From positions 1 to 7,274 of the forward strand of contig JAESTR010000134.1 in assembly GCA_016763495.1 (NCBI GenBank): a stretch of DNA of 7,274 bases, in the 5' to 3' direction. Positions 1 to 6,501 of the stretch are shown piece by piece. The notes below the pieces were generated by a model that was given only the letters and a program-made list of their open reading frames with translations, was not told where the DNA came from and did not search any database. This DNA comes from Kordiimonadaceae bacterium (GTDB lineage Bacteria > Pseudomonadota > Alphaproteobacteria > Sphingomonadales > Kordiimonadaceae). Both the position numbers and the translations under genes were made by a program. Positions within the stretch are counted from its first letter, which is position 1, and each line of letters opens with the position of its first letter.

Positions 1-683
1 AGTATGCCGCTTTTGTTTTTTACCGATGCCGCAGCCACATATGCCGGAACTAGGCCTAAGGGGGTGGCTTGGTAACGGCGTTTGCTGCGTTGTTCGGCTT
101 CCTTTTCTAACAGCCAAGTATACTGGTGAGCCTTCCTCCCGCCTATGCTTATGTCCAACGCATGGTTTTCAGCTTTCACCAGCTGGTTGCGCCATTTACC
201 TTTGAGGTTTGAGCGAATTTCGCCTTCAGGCGGGCGTAAATCTACCCAGCTGGTTGAAAAACCAGACATGACGCGCCTAAAGCCTGCATCGATAAAAGAG
301 AGTTTTGCATCTTCGCTGTAAGCCTCTTCAGGCATGGCGCATAAGAACTTCCAGCGCCACGGGGACGAAAGCGCCCGTAACTGTTTGTAAGCAGCAGTTT
401 TCGCGGTGTTTGGAGTGCATGTGTCTAGCCACACGGGGCCTCTGAAAATAGTAGCGTAGCCTAACAAGCCAAAAAAACGTCTTTCAATCAGTAGGGCACG
501 CCCAATCACATCAGACCCTAGGAAAATAGTAATTTGGCGCGCAGTAGCACCAAAAGCTTGTAGGGCATGGCCGTATGTGGGGTGCTGCTGCAAGGGCAAT
601 GGAATATCGGCATTGTGTGTCAGCCATTCAGCTGGGTTTATCACCCCCAATTTTATGGAAACATCACCAATAGCCATTTGCAT
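1..683 (-). CDS. FemAB/GNAT-like acyltransferase, partial (3' end outside window)
   Basis: An open frame without stops runs from ATG at 683 to the window edge, giving 227 residues with the C-terminus missing. The segment at residues 141-173 (GFSTSWVDLRPPEGE, then KGKWRNQLVKAEN) resembles the central motif of FemAB-related GNAT-fold proteins, where a Trp-Val-Asp-Leu strand is followed by Lys-rich KWRNQLxKAE. The early HPTYGHAL (34-41) fits the family's N-terminal helix. Known family members transfer aminoacyl or acyl groups in peptidoglycan or exopolysaccharide modification; the substrate here cannot be read from sequence. There is no signal peptide, so it is probably cytoplasmic. ATG at 683 is preceded by AGAGAG (688-693), four bases away; a second ATG at 677 would give a more usual spacing. 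The start lies 29 bp from that of a divergent small gene. The family assignment is from remembered motifs and is fairly secure; the specific function is unknown. Confidence 0.8.
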   Translation of the reverse strand, partial: MQMAIGDVSIKLGVINPAEWLTHNADIPLPLQQHPTYGHALQAFGATARQITIFLGSDVIGRALLIERRFFGLLGYATIFRGPVWLDTCTPNTAKTAAYKQLRALSSPWRWKFLCAMPEEAYSEDAKLSFIDAGFRRVMSGFSTSWVDLRPPEGEIRSNLKGKWRNQLVKAENHALDISIGGRKAHQYTWLLEKEAEQRSKRRYQATPLGLVPAYVAAASVKNKSGI

Positions 684-689
684 TATACT
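684..689 (+). promoter_or_regulatory. possible -10 box for the 66-residue gene
   Basis: TATACT matches the sigma-70 -10 consensus at five of six positions and lies about 24 bp before the start codon at 713. No good -35 box is seen 16-18 bp upstream, where the sequence is already coding sequence of the divergent acyltransferase. With only 29 bp between the two start codons, promoters must overlap coding sequence on at least one side. Weak call. Confidence 0.25.
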
Positions 690-712
690 CTCTAGTTGCT
701 AGCATTAGTATT

Positions 713-913
713 ATGTTCAAGAAACGAAAAAAGCCAGAGACGATAATGGGATGGCAGATTGCCCCACCTAAATTGACGTTCGGAGCGTTGTGGCTGGCCA
801 TGAAGTATATCCTGCTGCCCTTTTTGGGTGTGATGGCGCTTTTGGATATCGCGCTGTACTTTTTTTTCCGTGAAGTTTTAGACAGCTGCTACGGCGTAAT
901 ATGTCTTTTATAA
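713..913 (+). CDS. small membrane protein of unknown function (66 aa)
   Basis: Starts at ATG 713 and ends with TAA at 911-913. The N-terminus is strongly basic (KKRKK at residues 3-7). It is followed by an amphipathic stretch and one hydrophobic segment at about residues 32-52, then a short tail with two cysteines, C59 and C64, in CYGVIC. The basic N-terminus suggests, by the positive-inside rule, a cytoplasmic N-terminus with the cysteine-bearing tail in the periplasm. Similar short proteins with a hydrophobic core and a CYG..C ending seem familiar from other Alphaproteobacteria, but I cannot name the family. No clear Shine-Dalgarno precedes the start. A run of eight T at 860-867 lies inside the membrane segment and could be prone to slippage. 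The downstream 73-bp inverted repeat begins 9 bp after the stop. Probably a real gene; function unknown. Confidence 0.6.
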   Translation: MFKKRKKPETIMGWQIAPPKLTFGALWLAMKYILLPFLGVMALLDIALYFFFREVLDSCYGVICLL

Positions 914-921
914 ACGCCTAA

Positions 922-994
922 CCGTCCCGCTCCCCCTACCCAACCACCCCAAGTGTGTATCCTAGCGGGTGGTTGGGTAGGGGGAGCGGGATGG
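922..994. repeat. 73-bp near-perfect inverted repeat flanked by CTAA; possible palindromic mobile element
   Basis: Arms 922-949 and 967-994 are complementary over 28 bp with one mismatch (924/992), leaving a 17-nt loop. The right arm reads GGG-N5-GGG-N2-GGGGG-N3-GGG (967-990), which fits the canonical G-quadruplex pattern on the plus strand; the left arm gives the same pattern on the minus strand. The sequence CTAA sits immediately outside both ends (918-921 and 995-998), as a 4-bp target duplication would. It lies between two converging genes, but no T tract follows either arm, so it is not a standard intrinsic terminator, although such a stable hairpin could still stall polymerase or protect RNA ends. 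Structure and flanks are seen directly; the mobile-element reading is inference. Confidence 0.85.
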
Positions 995-1007
995 CTAAAG
1001 CTCTCTA

Positions 1008-1042
1008 AACAAAAAAAGGGCCAGCGATAACGCCAGCCCTTT
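1008..1042 (-). terminator. rho-independent terminator of the triple-FKBP gene
   Basis: On the minus strand the arm at 1042-1031 pairs with the arm at 1026-1015 in a 12-bp stem that includes two G-U pairs and a TTAT loop. It is followed at once by seven T (1017-1011) and then GTTT. It starts 24 bp after the stop codon of the FKBP gene. This is a standard intrinsic terminator and closes a one-gene transcription unit. Confidence 0.88.
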
Positions 1043-1065
1043 CCAATCTCATATTTTCAATAGCT

Positions 1066-2454
1066 CTAGCTGTCGATAGAGAGCAGCTCAACAGTGAAAA
1101 TCAGTGTCGCGTATGGTGGTACACCGCCACCAGAGCCACGCGCGCCATAGCCCATTGTAAACGGGATGAAGAATTCAAACTTGTCGCCTTCTTTCATCAA
1201 TTGCACGCCTTCAGTCCAGCCGCTGATCACTCCGTTTAGAGGGAATGACGCAGGAGTACCGCGCTTATAGCTGCTGTCAAATTCACTGCCATCAAGTAGT
1301 TTGCCGGCATAATGCACGGTTACTTTGGAAGTGCCAGTTGGGTGTGTATCGCCTTCGCCAGATGTAATCACCCGGTATTGCAAACCACTTTCGGTAACTG
1401 TCACGCCTTCTTGCTTGGCATTGTTTTCCAAGAAAGTTTTTTCTTCTACAATGGCACCTTCAGCGGCTTCTTGCGCCTTGGCTTGCTGAGCAGCTTTTAC
1501 GGCTTCGACTTCAGCAGGAGTTTGGATGTCCAAAAGTTCGATATCAAATAGAAGAGCTGCATGGGCAGGAATAACGCTGCCAGCACCATCAGGGCCGTAC
1601 GCGATATCTGACGGAATGGAAAGCTCCCACTTGTCGCCAACCTTCATCATGGTCAAGGCTTCAGTCCAACCCGAGATAAGGCGGCCAGCTTCGAATGTCG
1701 CAGGTTCGCCGCGCTTGTAGCTGCTGTCGAATTCGTTGCCATCAACTAGGCGACCCGCATAATGCACAGTCACCATGTCTTCAGCAGTGGCCATTGGGCC
1801 TTCGCCTGATTCGATAACTTTATACTGCAAACCGCTTTTTGTGACTTTCACACCGTCTTTTTTGGCATTGGCATCCAGAAACGCTTGCTGCTCGGCGATG
1901 AAACCTTCAGCCGCTTTAGCAGATGAAGCTGCGTCAGCCGCTTCTTTTTCAGCCTTGGTGTCGTCAGATACAACGGCGATCAATTCAATGTCAAATACAA
2001 GAGTTGCATCACCGGGGATAGCGCCGCCAGCACCGGCTGAGCCGTACCCGATTTCAGCAGGGATAGTTAGTTCCCATTTATCGCCTTCCTTCATAAGAAG
2101 AAGTGCTTCGGTCCAGCCTTTGATAAGGCGGCCAGCAGGGAACGTTGCAGGTTCACCACGTTTGTAGCTGCTGTCAAATTCGCTGCCATCAATGAGGCGA
2201 CCAGCATAATGCACAGTTACTTCGTCCTGAGCAGTAGGTGTAGCGCCATCACCGCTTTCGATGATTTTATACTGTAGGCCGCTGGCTGTGACCTGTACGC
2301 CGTCTTTTTCCTTATTTTCTTCCAAATAAGCAATGTTGTCTTCTTTGAATGTGCTTTCACTCATGCTAGCAGTATCTTTCTCTTTGCTGGTGTCGCCGCA
2401 GGCGGCCAATGTTAAGGCCAGAACAACAGCTGACGCCTTCAGTATAGTATGCAT
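1066..2454 (-). CDS. lipoprotein with three tandem FKBP-type peptidyl-prolyl isomerase domains
   Basis: This 462-residue protein has a lipoprotein signal peptide: a hydrophobic core at residues 5-18 and lipobox LAAC with Cys19. Gly and Asp follow the Cys, so it is likely acylated and kept in the envelope, perhaps on the outer membrane. Three complete FKBP domains follow at about 56-159, 206-309 and 355-459. Each is preceded by a short helix of the FLxxNAKxxGV type, the linker seen before the single FKBP domain of Mip/FkpA proteins. Active-site residues are kept in all three: Tyr83/232/382, Phe-Asp 93-94/242-243/392-393, Trp114/263/413, Tyr137/286/436 and Phe154/303/453. By eye domains 1 and 2 are about three quarters identical, while domain 3 is more distant and has the usual FPLNGVISGW form. 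The role is proline isomerisation or chaperoning of envelope proteins. ATG 2454 is preceded by AAGGAC (2462-2467) at 7 nt. Single gene with its own terminator. Most relatives have one FKBP domain. Confidence 0.93.
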   Translation of the reverse strand: MHTILKASAVVLALTLAACGDTSKEKDTASMSESTFKEDNIAYLEENKEKDGVQVTASGLQYKIIESGDGATPTAQDEVTVHYAGRLIDGSEFDSSYKRGEPATFPAGRLIKGWTEALLLMKEGDKWELTIPAEIGYGSAGAGGAIPGDATLVFDIELIAVVSDDTKAEKEAADAASSAKAAEGFIAEQQAFLDANAKKDGVKVTKSGLQYKVIESGEGPMATAEDMVTVHYAGRLVDGNEFDSSYKRGEPATFEAGRLISGWTEALTMMKVGDKWELSIPSDIAYGPDGAGSVIPAHAALLFDIELLDIQTPAEVEAVKAAQQAKAQEAAEGAIVEEKTFLENNAKQEGVTVTESGLQYRVITSGEGDTHPTGTSKVTVHYAGKLLDGSEFDSSYKRGTPASFPLNGVISGWTEGVQLMKEGDKFEFFIPFTMGYGARGSGGGVPPYATLIFTVELLSIDS

Positions 2455-2556
2455 TTCTGGTGTCCTTATAAATTTGAACGGACATTAACGGCTGACAGCA
2501 TCAGGACAAAGAAAAAAACGATAGAATGAAAACTAATAACGAGATTTGATAAAATT

Positions 2557-2919
2557 ATGACTGCTGACAGTGATATTAGTAACGAAATCCTGAAACAAAC
2601 GGCTGAAAAGACATCTATCGCGCCGCGCGATGTTGCTCAGGCGCTTGTTAAAGACGGCGAAGATTGGCGTAAATACCTACCAAGGATTCGCCAGCAAGCA
2701 AAAGCACTGCACGCTGAGGGAAAGCTCGCGTTCATCAGAAAGCGTAAAGTCGTATCGCCAGACGGGCTCAAAGGTGTGTTTCGGCTTGCCCAACCATTAG
2801 CAGATGCGGCAGCAGAAACGACAGCAGGCCAAACAGCAGTTCAACCCACACAAGCATCAGACCAGGCAGTTGATACCGCCGCTAAATCTGATTTGGTGGA
2901 TGGAGAGGGTGGCAGTTAA
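2557..2919 (+). CDS. DUF3253-type small protein
   Basis: A 120-residue protein. Residues 9-79 match the DUF3253 pattern as I recall it: a helical start (EILKQTAEKTSIAPRDVAQAL), the central DWRKYLPRIRQQAKALHAEG, then a basic strand (FIRKRKVVSP) and GVFRL. The arrangement resembles a small winged-helix fold, but no biochemical role is known to me. The last 40 residues are rich in Ala, Thr, Gln and Asp and look disordered. There is no signal peptide or membrane segment, so it is probably cytoplasmic. The start at ATG 2557 has only a weak upstream GAG as ribosome binding site. The gene diverges from the FKBP lipoprotein gene (102 bp apart) and converges on engB, overlapping it by 4 bp; both stops are read from the same TTAA. 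Family call moderately secure, function unknown. Confidence 0.8.
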   Translation: MTADSDISNEILKQTAEKTSIAPRDVAQALVKDGEDWRKYLPRIRQQAKALHAEGKLAFIRKRKVVSPDGLKGVFRLAQPLADAAAETTAGQTAVQPTQASDQAVDTAAKSDLVDGEGGS

Positions 2920-3572
2920 GTCCGGGTTAGCTGGCTAATCTCGGCACGTACTTCTGCAATGCCCCAGCCTTTTTCACTGCTTGTCGCCAGTATCGTCGGG
3001 TGGCAGGCAATGAATTTTTTGGTATCAACTTTAGCTTTGGCAACAGCTTTGTCGCGCTCAGCTACTTTCAATTTATCCAGCTTCGTCAGCACAATCTGGT
3101 AATTCACGGCGGACTCATCCAGCATTGCCATAATCTCGCGGTCATTGTCCTTGAGGCCGTGGCGGCTATCTATAAGCAACATAATCCGGCGTAAATTCGG
3201 ACGGCCGCGCAGATAATCCTTCACAAGGCGGGTCCATGCATGGACGCGTTTGCGTTCAATTTTCGCATAGCCATAGCCGGGCAAGTCAACCAGATAAGAC
3301 GGCTGGTCCATCTCGTCACCCATGGTGAAGAAATTAAGCTCTTGCGTGCGCCCTGGTGTGTTGGACGTGCGCGCCAGCGTGTTGCGCCCTGTAAGTGCGT
3401 TTACCAAGCTGGACTTTCCAACATTGGAGCGTCCTGCAAAAGCCACTTCAGGCCTGTCTGCCGTAGGCAAACCGTCAAGCGCGACTGCGCCCATCAAGAA
3501 GTCGACTTGGCCAGCAAATAAAAGCCGGCCTCGGTCTAAGTCTTCGTCACTGTATGGTGCTTCATCTGTCAT
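2916..3572 (-). CDS. engB: EngB/YihA GTPase, ribosome large-subunit assembly
   Basis: A 218-residue TRAFAC-class GTPase with all G motifs in order: G1 GRSNVGKS (47-54), the switch segment NTPGRTQ (71-77), G3 DLPGYG (96-101), G4 TKLD (163-166) and G5 TSSEKGWG (197-204). Length and motif spacing are normal for EngB (YihA, YsxC), an essential GTPase that binds the ribosome and acts late in 50S subunit assembly in the cytoplasm. ATG at 3572 follows the yidC stop after only three bases, and there is no clear Shine-Dalgarno inside the yidC end, so translation is probably coupled to yidC. It is the last gene of the rpmH cluster. The next gene downstream is convergent, and no terminator is visible after the stop. 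Identification is secure. Confidence 0.97.
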   Translation of the reverse strand: MTDEAPYSDEDLDRGRLLFAGQVDFLMGAVALDGLPTADRPEVAFAGRSNVGKSSLVNALTGRNTLARTSNTPGRTQELNFFTMGDEMDQPSYLVDLPGYGYAKIERKRVHAWTRLVKDYLRGRPNLRRIMLLIDSRHGLKDNDREIMAMLDESAVNYQIVLTKLDKLKVAERDKAVAKAKVDTKKFIACHPTILATSSEKGWGIAEVRAEISQLTRT

Positions 3573-3575
3573 TGG

Positions 3576-5318
3576 CTAAGCGTTCTTTGCTGCTTCACGG
3601 CGCATAATCAAAGACTGCTGCGCGATGGATAAAATGTTGTTCCATGTCCAGTAAAGCACAAGGCCTGCGCTAAAGCTTGCCATAATGAAAGTGAATACAA
3701 ACGGCAGCATATTCATGATCTTCTGCTGCGCAGGGTCCATGCTGGCCTGCTGCGGGTTCATTTTTTGCTGCAAGTACATGGAAGCGCCCATCAATATCGG
3801 CAGCACACCGATTGCGAGGAAGCTTGGTGGGTCCCACGGGATAAGGCCAAACAAGTTAACAGGTGTTAGCGGGTCAGCGGCTGAAAGGTAGGTAATCCAG
3901 CCAAAGAAAGGCTGATGGCGCATTTCAATGGTAACAAGCAATGTTTTATACAACGAGAAGAAGATAAACATCTGCGGGATCATGGGCAGACACCCAGCCA
4001 TTGGATTGATTTTCTCTTTTTTATAGAGAGCCATCATTTCCTGCTGCATCTTCTGCTTGTCGTCACCGTACTTCTCTTGCAACGCCTTAATTTTTGGCTG
4101 CGCTTTTTTCATGTGGCTCATGGATACATAAGATTTATTGGCAAGCGGGAAGAGAAGCAGTTTCAATACAACCGTCATCATCAAAATGGCGATGCCGTAA
4201 TTGCCTGTTATTTCAAATAAATAGTGAAGACCAACGAAGATCGGCTGGGTGAGGAACCAGAAATAGCCCCAGTCAATGGCGCGATCAAACAAAACAATGT
4301 CCAATTTTGCGGCATATTCATCGATCGAACCAACAATTTTAGCACCAGCATATATGCGGTTTGTTGTCTCTAGTGATGCGCCGGGCGCCACAACTTGCCA
4401 GTCTTGGGCGTAGTCAGCTGAATAGGTGCCTTGGCCGCCTCTTTCTGTATATTTGAAGCGTGCACGCTTAAGCTCGATTTTATTGTCAGGGATGAGAGTG
4501 GCCATCCAGAATTTATCTGTAATGCCCATCCAGCCGCCTGTAGACGGTTTATCAAATTCTCCATCATCGGCTATATCGTCATAACTAATTTCTTCAAGAA
4601 TACCGCCAAACACACCGATCATACCTTCATGCAGGATATAAAGGCCTTGTGATTCTGGTATGCTGCTGCGGCGAATGGCACCGTAAGGTGCAAGGGTAAG
4701 CGGCTTGTCAGATGTATTGATGACACTTTGTGTCACAGTGAACATAAACTGATCGTCCACCTCAATATACATCATGTATTTCGCGCCTTCGCCATTGTCC
4801 CAAGCGAGGGTTACAGGTGTTTCAGGCGTTAATAGGTCGTGGTCACTGGTCCACGCGCTGGTTAGGTCTGGTACTTTTGTCCCAGTTTGGCCATACCAAC
4901 TGAAATCTGCGTAATAAGGCTCTTCGGCGTTGAATTTTTCAAACAAGCGCACGTTTTCCGCGCCATCTTCCATAGAAACTTTGTGTTTTACTAGGGTCAA
5001 ATCATCAAAATGCCCGCCGCGCAAAGAGATTGAACCTGAAAGCTCAGCAGTTTCAATGCCTACAAAGCCTGCGTCTTGGTAGGCTAGAGAATTTGATTGA
5101 GCCGAGGCGCGTTTAGTGGGGGCTAAGGGGGCGTCGCTTGCTGTCGGTGCTCCGATTGAGGTGCCATTTACAGCATCAAGTGCAGCTTGTTCTGCCATTT
5201 GCTGGTCATACTTGATAAGCGCTTCTTCATTGCGTGGTCCGGCAATGAAAAATTGGTAGCCAAATAGAATCGCTATGGAGATAGCAAGGAAAGGGAAGAA
5301 ATTCTTATTGTCGCCCAT
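3576..5318 (-). CDS. yidC: YidC membrane protein insertase
   Basis: A 580-residue inner-membrane insertase of the YidC/Oxa1/Alb3 family, which inserts and folds membrane proteins alone or with SecYEG. A first membrane segment lies at residues 7-25. After a low-complexity linker (about 30-80) comes a large periplasmic beta domain (about 81-340). The conserved C-terminal core follows: TM2 (about 370-392) with positively charged Lys386 at the place of E. coli Arg366, the cytoplasmic hairpin (about 398-436) including QEMMALYKKEKINPM, TM3 with GCLPMIPQMFIF (442-453), and the last helices (about 500-570) including MLPFVFTFIMASFSAGLVLYW. This is the long Gram-negative form. ATG 5318 has an AGGGTG ribosome binding site (5327-5332) 8 nt upstream. 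It lies 44 bp after yidD and 3 bp before engB. The C-terminal tail is short, without the long basic extension found in some relatives. Confidence 0.98.
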   Translation of the reverse strand: MGDNKNFFPFLAISIAILFGYQFFIAGPRNEEALIKYDQQMAEQAALDAVNGTSIGAPTASDAPLAPTKRASAQSNSLAYQDAGFVGIETAELSGSISLRGGHFDDLTLVKHKVSMEDGAENVRLFEKFNAEEPYYADFSWYGQTGTKVPDLTSAWTSDHDLLTPETPVTLAWDNGEGAKYMMYIEVDDQFMFTVTQSVINTSDKPLTLAPYGAIRRSSIPESQGLYILHEGMIGVFGGILEEISYDDIADDGEFDKPSTGGWMGITDKFWMATLIPDNKIELKRARFKYTERGGQGTYSADYAQDWQVVAPGASLETTNRIYAGAKIVGSIDEYAAKLDIVLFDRAIDWGYFWFLTQPIFVGLHYLFEITGNYGIAILMMTVVLKLLLFPLANKSYVSMSHMKKAQPKIKALQEKYGDDKQKMQQEMMALYKKEKINPMAGCLPMIPQMFIFFSLYKTLLVTIEMRHQPFFGWITYLSAADPLTPVNLFGLIPWDPPSFLAIGVLPILMGASMYLQQKMNPQQASMDPAQQKIMNMLPFVFTFIMASFSAGLVLYWTWNNILSIAQQSLIMRREAAKNA

Positions 5319-5362
5319 CAGTGTAACACCCTGATATTTGCCAGCAAAAGCCAGCCTCTAAA

Positions 5363-5695
5363 CTAATTATTATCGGTACGCATTTTCTTGGGTGTGGCCC
5401 GATTTTTGATTTTATCCACACCTGCGTTATTAATTTGTGCGCTTTGTGGCACAGGATCGTATCCAAATCCACCCCAAGGATGGCATCGGCCAATTCGCTT
5501 GGCTGCAAGCCACCCGCCTTTTAAGCCCCCATGCACCGTAATTGCCTCTATCGCATAATGGCTGCAGGTCGGCTGGAAGCGGCACCTAGGCCCAAGGTAG
5601 GGCGAAATAACAAGCTGGTAAAAACGCACAATGCCTTTCAAAAGCAATGAAAGGATGGAAGGTTTTTCCGTATGTGTGTCCTGTCGCTTTTTCAC
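5363..5695 (-). CDS. yidD: YidD membrane protein insertion efficiency factor
   Basis: A 110-residue YidD protein (DUF37). The hallmark block spans residues 21-83: [20 protein letters not shown], then [36 protein letters not shown]. The three family cysteines (in RCRF, PTCSHY and GRCHPW) are all present. YidD is a small amphipathic protein at the inner membrane that helps YidC-dependent insertion. The start codon is GTG at 5695; the Shine-Dalgarno AAGG (5702-5705) overlaps the rnpA stop TAA and lies 6 nt upstream, which supports this start and suggests coupling to rnpA. The first 15 or so residues are hydrophilic. The C-terminal 27 residues after DPVP are charged and probably disordered. Gap of 8 bp to rnpA and 44 bp to yidC. 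Confidence 0.96.
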   Translation of the reverse strand: MKKRQDTHTEKPSILSLLLKGIVRFYQLVISPYLGPRCRFQPTCSHYAIEAITVHGGLKGGWLAAKRIGRCHPWGGFGYDPVPQSAQINNAGVDKIKNRATPKKMRTDNN

Positions 5696-5703
5696 TGAAA
5701 GCC

Positions 5704-6111
5704 TTATGTGCTGCCCTCGGCGGGGTTAACGGGGTTTCTTGTTTCGGTTTTTTCTAAATCGGTACCCGAAGCAAGTTTTGCAAGGGCCCATCGCATATCG
5801 CTCTTTAGTTTTTCAAACGGATAGGTCACAGCGGTATGCCTTCCGACCAGAACATAGTCCCATCCGGCTTGCGCATGCTGGGCAAAAATTGCGCGTGCTG
5901 CTTCTTTAAGTCGGCGGCGCGCTTTATTTCTGTAAATCGCATTTCCAACCTTTTTCGAGGTCGTGAAACCTGTACGCGGTTGCGAATCACCTTCGCCGGG
6001 TTTTGCTTGCAGTATAAAAGACGGTGTAACCCACTTACGCTGCGTTCTCGCCACAGCCAAATACTCTGGCCGTTTTGTGATACGCGCTAATTTTGCCGTC
6101 GCTTCTGGCAC
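5704..6111 (-). CDS. rnpA: Ribonuclease P protein component
   Basis: A 135-residue RnpA, the basic protein subunit that binds RNase P RNA and aids cleavage of 5' leaders from pre-tRNA. The diagnostic RNR-type motif is [21 protein letters not shown], with RNK in place of RNR, preceded by the TGFTTS strand. The end of the fold, [12 protein letters not shown], follows. The C-terminal 20 residues ([11 protein letters not shown]) are an extra tail. The start is GTG at 6111, fixed by an excellent AAGGAG (6118-6123) 6 nt upstream. It stands second in the cluster, 129 bp after rpmH, with a terminator-like hairpin in that gap; the hairpin and GTG start should keep its level below that of L34. Secure. 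Confidence 0.96.
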   Translation of the reverse strand: MPEATAKLARITKRPEYLAVARTQRKWVTPSFILQAKPGEGDSQPRTGFTTSKKVGNAIYRNKARRRLKEAARAIFAQHAQAGWDYVLVGRHTAVTYPFEKLKSDMRWALAKLASGTDLEKTETRNPVNPAEGST

Positions 6112-6117
6112 AGAAGG

Positions 6118-6123
6118 CTCCTT
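6118..6123 (-). promoter_or_regulatory. ribosome binding site deciding the GTG start of rnpA
   Basis: AAGGAG on the minus strand with 6 nt before the GTG at 6111. It is the strongest Shine-Dalgarno in the window and shows that rnpA begins at this GTG. Confidence 0.8.
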
Positions 6124-6159
6124 GGCGTGGGTTTACATACAGTTCAGGTCGTCAGAAAC

Positions 6160-6199
6160 TTGAAAAGCCGACCAGAATATATCTTGGTCGGCTTTTCAA
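6160..6199 (-). terminator. attenuator-like hairpin between rpmH and rnpA
   Basis: A perfect 15-bp inverted repeat (6160-6174 and 6185-6199) with a 10-nt loop lies 41 bp after the rpmH stop. Read on the minus strand, the GC-rich core GCCGACCA/TGGTCGGC is followed by TTTT then CAAGTTT, so the U tract is short and partly inside the stem. This suits partial termination: much rpmH mRNA would end here, with read-through into rnpA. It could also protect the rpmH 3' end. The structure is seen directly; attenuation is inference supported by known unequal rpmH/rnpA expression in other bacteria. Confidence 0.7.
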
Positions 6200-6240
6200 T
6201 GTGTAATAGGGGCGCAAAGCACCCAAACCAGCAGGCTGTC

Positions 6241-6375
6241 TTATGCAGACAGGCGCTTGCGGCCTTTGGCACGACGTGCGTTTATCACTCTACGGCCACC
6301 AACAGTTGCCATCCGTGAACGGAAACCATGACGACGCTTACGTACCAAGTTACTTGGTTGGAAAGTACGTTTCAT
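6241..6375 (-). CDS. rpmH: 50S ribosomal protein L34
   Basis: A 44-residue, highly basic protein beginning [18 protein letters not shown] and ending [10 protein letters not shown], a full-length L34 with the invariant opening block and the MATVGGRRV middle segment. L34 is a structural protein of the large ribosomal subunit. ATG at 6375 is preceded by TGGAG (6384-6388) with an 8-nt gap. The stop is TAA at 6241-6243. It is the first gene of the rpmH-rnpA-yidD-yidC-engB cluster, read from a promoter about 70 bp upstream. It is missed by length filters but unmistakable. Confidence 0.98.
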   Translation of the reverse strand: MKRTFQPSNLVRKRRHGFRSRMATVGGRRVINARRAKGRKRLSA

Positions 6376-6443
6376 ATTAATTACTCCAGCTACGCACTGG
6401 GCCTAAATATTGTATATAGCCAGGTGCTTAAATTTCGAGGCGG

Positions 6444-6472
6444 TGTATAACCGTGTCAGGCATACGAGTCAA
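6444..6472 (-). promoter_or_regulatory. sigma-70-type promoter of the rpmH cluster
   Basis: On the minus strand, TTGACT (6472-6467; five of six consensus) and TATACA (6449-6444; four of six) are separated by exactly 17 bp. Transcription would start near 6437, giving a leader of about 60 nt before the rpmH ATG. Spacing, placement and orientation all fit the main promoter of this highly expressed gene. Confidence 0.65.
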
Positions 6473-6501
6473 CCACAAGAGCGCACTCTATACGCCCAAT
6501 C

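Noticed and set aside
860..867. Run of eight T inside the 66-residue gene, considered as a frameshift or phase-variation site
   Set aside because: The frame stays open across it and gives a sensible membrane helix (Tyr-Phe-Phe-Phe-Arg); nothing in a single sequence shows variation.
1312..2167. Three plus-strand open frames opposite the FKBP gene
   Set aside because: They mirror the repeated FKBP modules on the other strand, which explains their similarity to one another; no start signals.
2925..2940. 16-nt near-palindrome just after the DUF3253 stop, considered as its terminator
   Set aside because: It lies within the last codons of engB, has a mismatch, no proper loop and no T tract on either strand.
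5412..5420. Perfect DnaA-box 9-mer TTATCCACA, notable because rpmH often lies near dnaA and oriC
   Set aside because: It is a single copy inside the coding end of yidD (codons for Val-Asp-Lys-Ile), with no other boxes or AT-rich unwinding region close by. One such match is easily chance.
5305..5508. Minus-strand frame overlapping the end of yidD and the start of yidC
   Set aside because: It overlaps two certain genes in another frame, has no ribosome binding site and no family match.
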